Made by a program: the position numbers and the translations under genes. A DNA stretch of 64,000 bases from a virus, in IMG/VR virus record IMGVR_UViG_3300025872_000056, positions 1-64,000 of that record; one strand, given 5' to 3'. The notes beneath the pieces are model-generated. The model saw only the letters and a list, made by a program, of their open reading frames with translations. It was not told the DNA's origin and ran no database searches. The stretch's first letter is position 1; each line of letters starts with the position of its first letter. Shown piece by piece: positions 63,823-64,000 of this stretch.

Positions 63823-64000
63823 TCACATTTTTTGGTTCAGGTCAAATTTGTCAAGAATATTGAACAATTCTATTTCTTGATCAAGATTGAAGTTTGGATC
63901 AATCTGCCTGCAAATGGTAAAGATTCTGTCAAATTTCTTTGACAAATCAATATTGTAATTTCTCACGAAATCTATCTTGTCTTTCTGCAATCTTCCATTC
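63823..64000 (-). CDS. C-terminal end of an unknown gene (partial)
   Basis: Open frame entering from the right edge and ending at TGA 63823-63825. Visible residues (DFVRNYNIDLSKKFDRIFTI; FNLDQEIELFNILDKFDLNQ) are helical and AT-rich in coding. Start lies outside the window. Function not recognisable. Confidence 0.65.
   Translation of the reverse strand, partial: NGRLQKDKIDFVRNYNIDLSKKFDRIFTICRQIDPNFNLDQEIELFNILDKFDLNQKM

Noticed and set aside
48183-64000. Right arm as contaminating or chimeric DNA
   Set aside because: Promoter geometry is the same in both parts and phage-type small genes and tRNAs fill the arm. Not fully excluded without read data.

Overview
The window is a continuous piece of a large tailed-phage genome, distantly related to T4. 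The evidence is a family B DNA polymerase, a UvsX-type recombinase, a gp41-type helicase and a gp61-type primase in one operon, T4-style late promoters (TATAAATA and close variants), many virion-like proteins, eight tRNA genes, and a dense arm of very small early-type genes. No terminase, portal, capsid or tail-sheath gene is present, so this is only part of the genome. The host cannot be named. A permuted tmRNA, a PEP-CTERM-like sorting tail, class II ribonucleotide reductase and ThyX narrow the field without settling it.

Layout. 1-5014 (+): fibre/adhesin genes, including a duplicated pair (collagen-like protein plus LamG-like lectin). 5027-7234: dUTPase, a minus-strand membrane or lysis-like cassette and a MazG-like protein. 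7208-17533 (+): replication, recombination and nucleotide metabolism. 17517-18882 (-): zinc-ribbon, HNH and small proteins. 18901-29054 (+): late, virion-like proteins and a Cas4/MGME1-like nuclease. 29046-34306 (mostly -): small genes, a permuted tmRNA, a fused trypsin-like protease/SGNH protein, and Tyr and Asn tRNAs. 34310-48182 (mostly +): repeat-rich virion-like protein, a long fibre gene cluster, and small proteins with T4-like capsid-targeting N-termini. 48183-64000 (-): more than 40 short genes with visibly higher GC, six tRNAs, a HExxH+VWA protein with an AAA+ ATPase, and a gene-free stretch that looks like a highly structured RNA.

How it works together. Replication genes are read from sigma70-like promoters and virion genes from T4-like late promoters. 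In both classes the promoter usually lies so close to the gene that the predicted transcript starts at, or 1-5 bases before, the ATG. At least 23 operon-leading genes have this leaderless geometry, while downstream genes use Shine-Dalgarno sites or stop/start overlaps. The same geometry in the AT-rich and GC-rich parts argues that the window is one replicon.

Most unusual items: the circularly permuted tmRNA (about 30330-30561), the roughly 370-nt structured RNA candidate (61195-61568), fibre genes whose borders cut fibronectin type III domains in half at the same place, the protease/SGNH fusion, and the leaderless promoter system.
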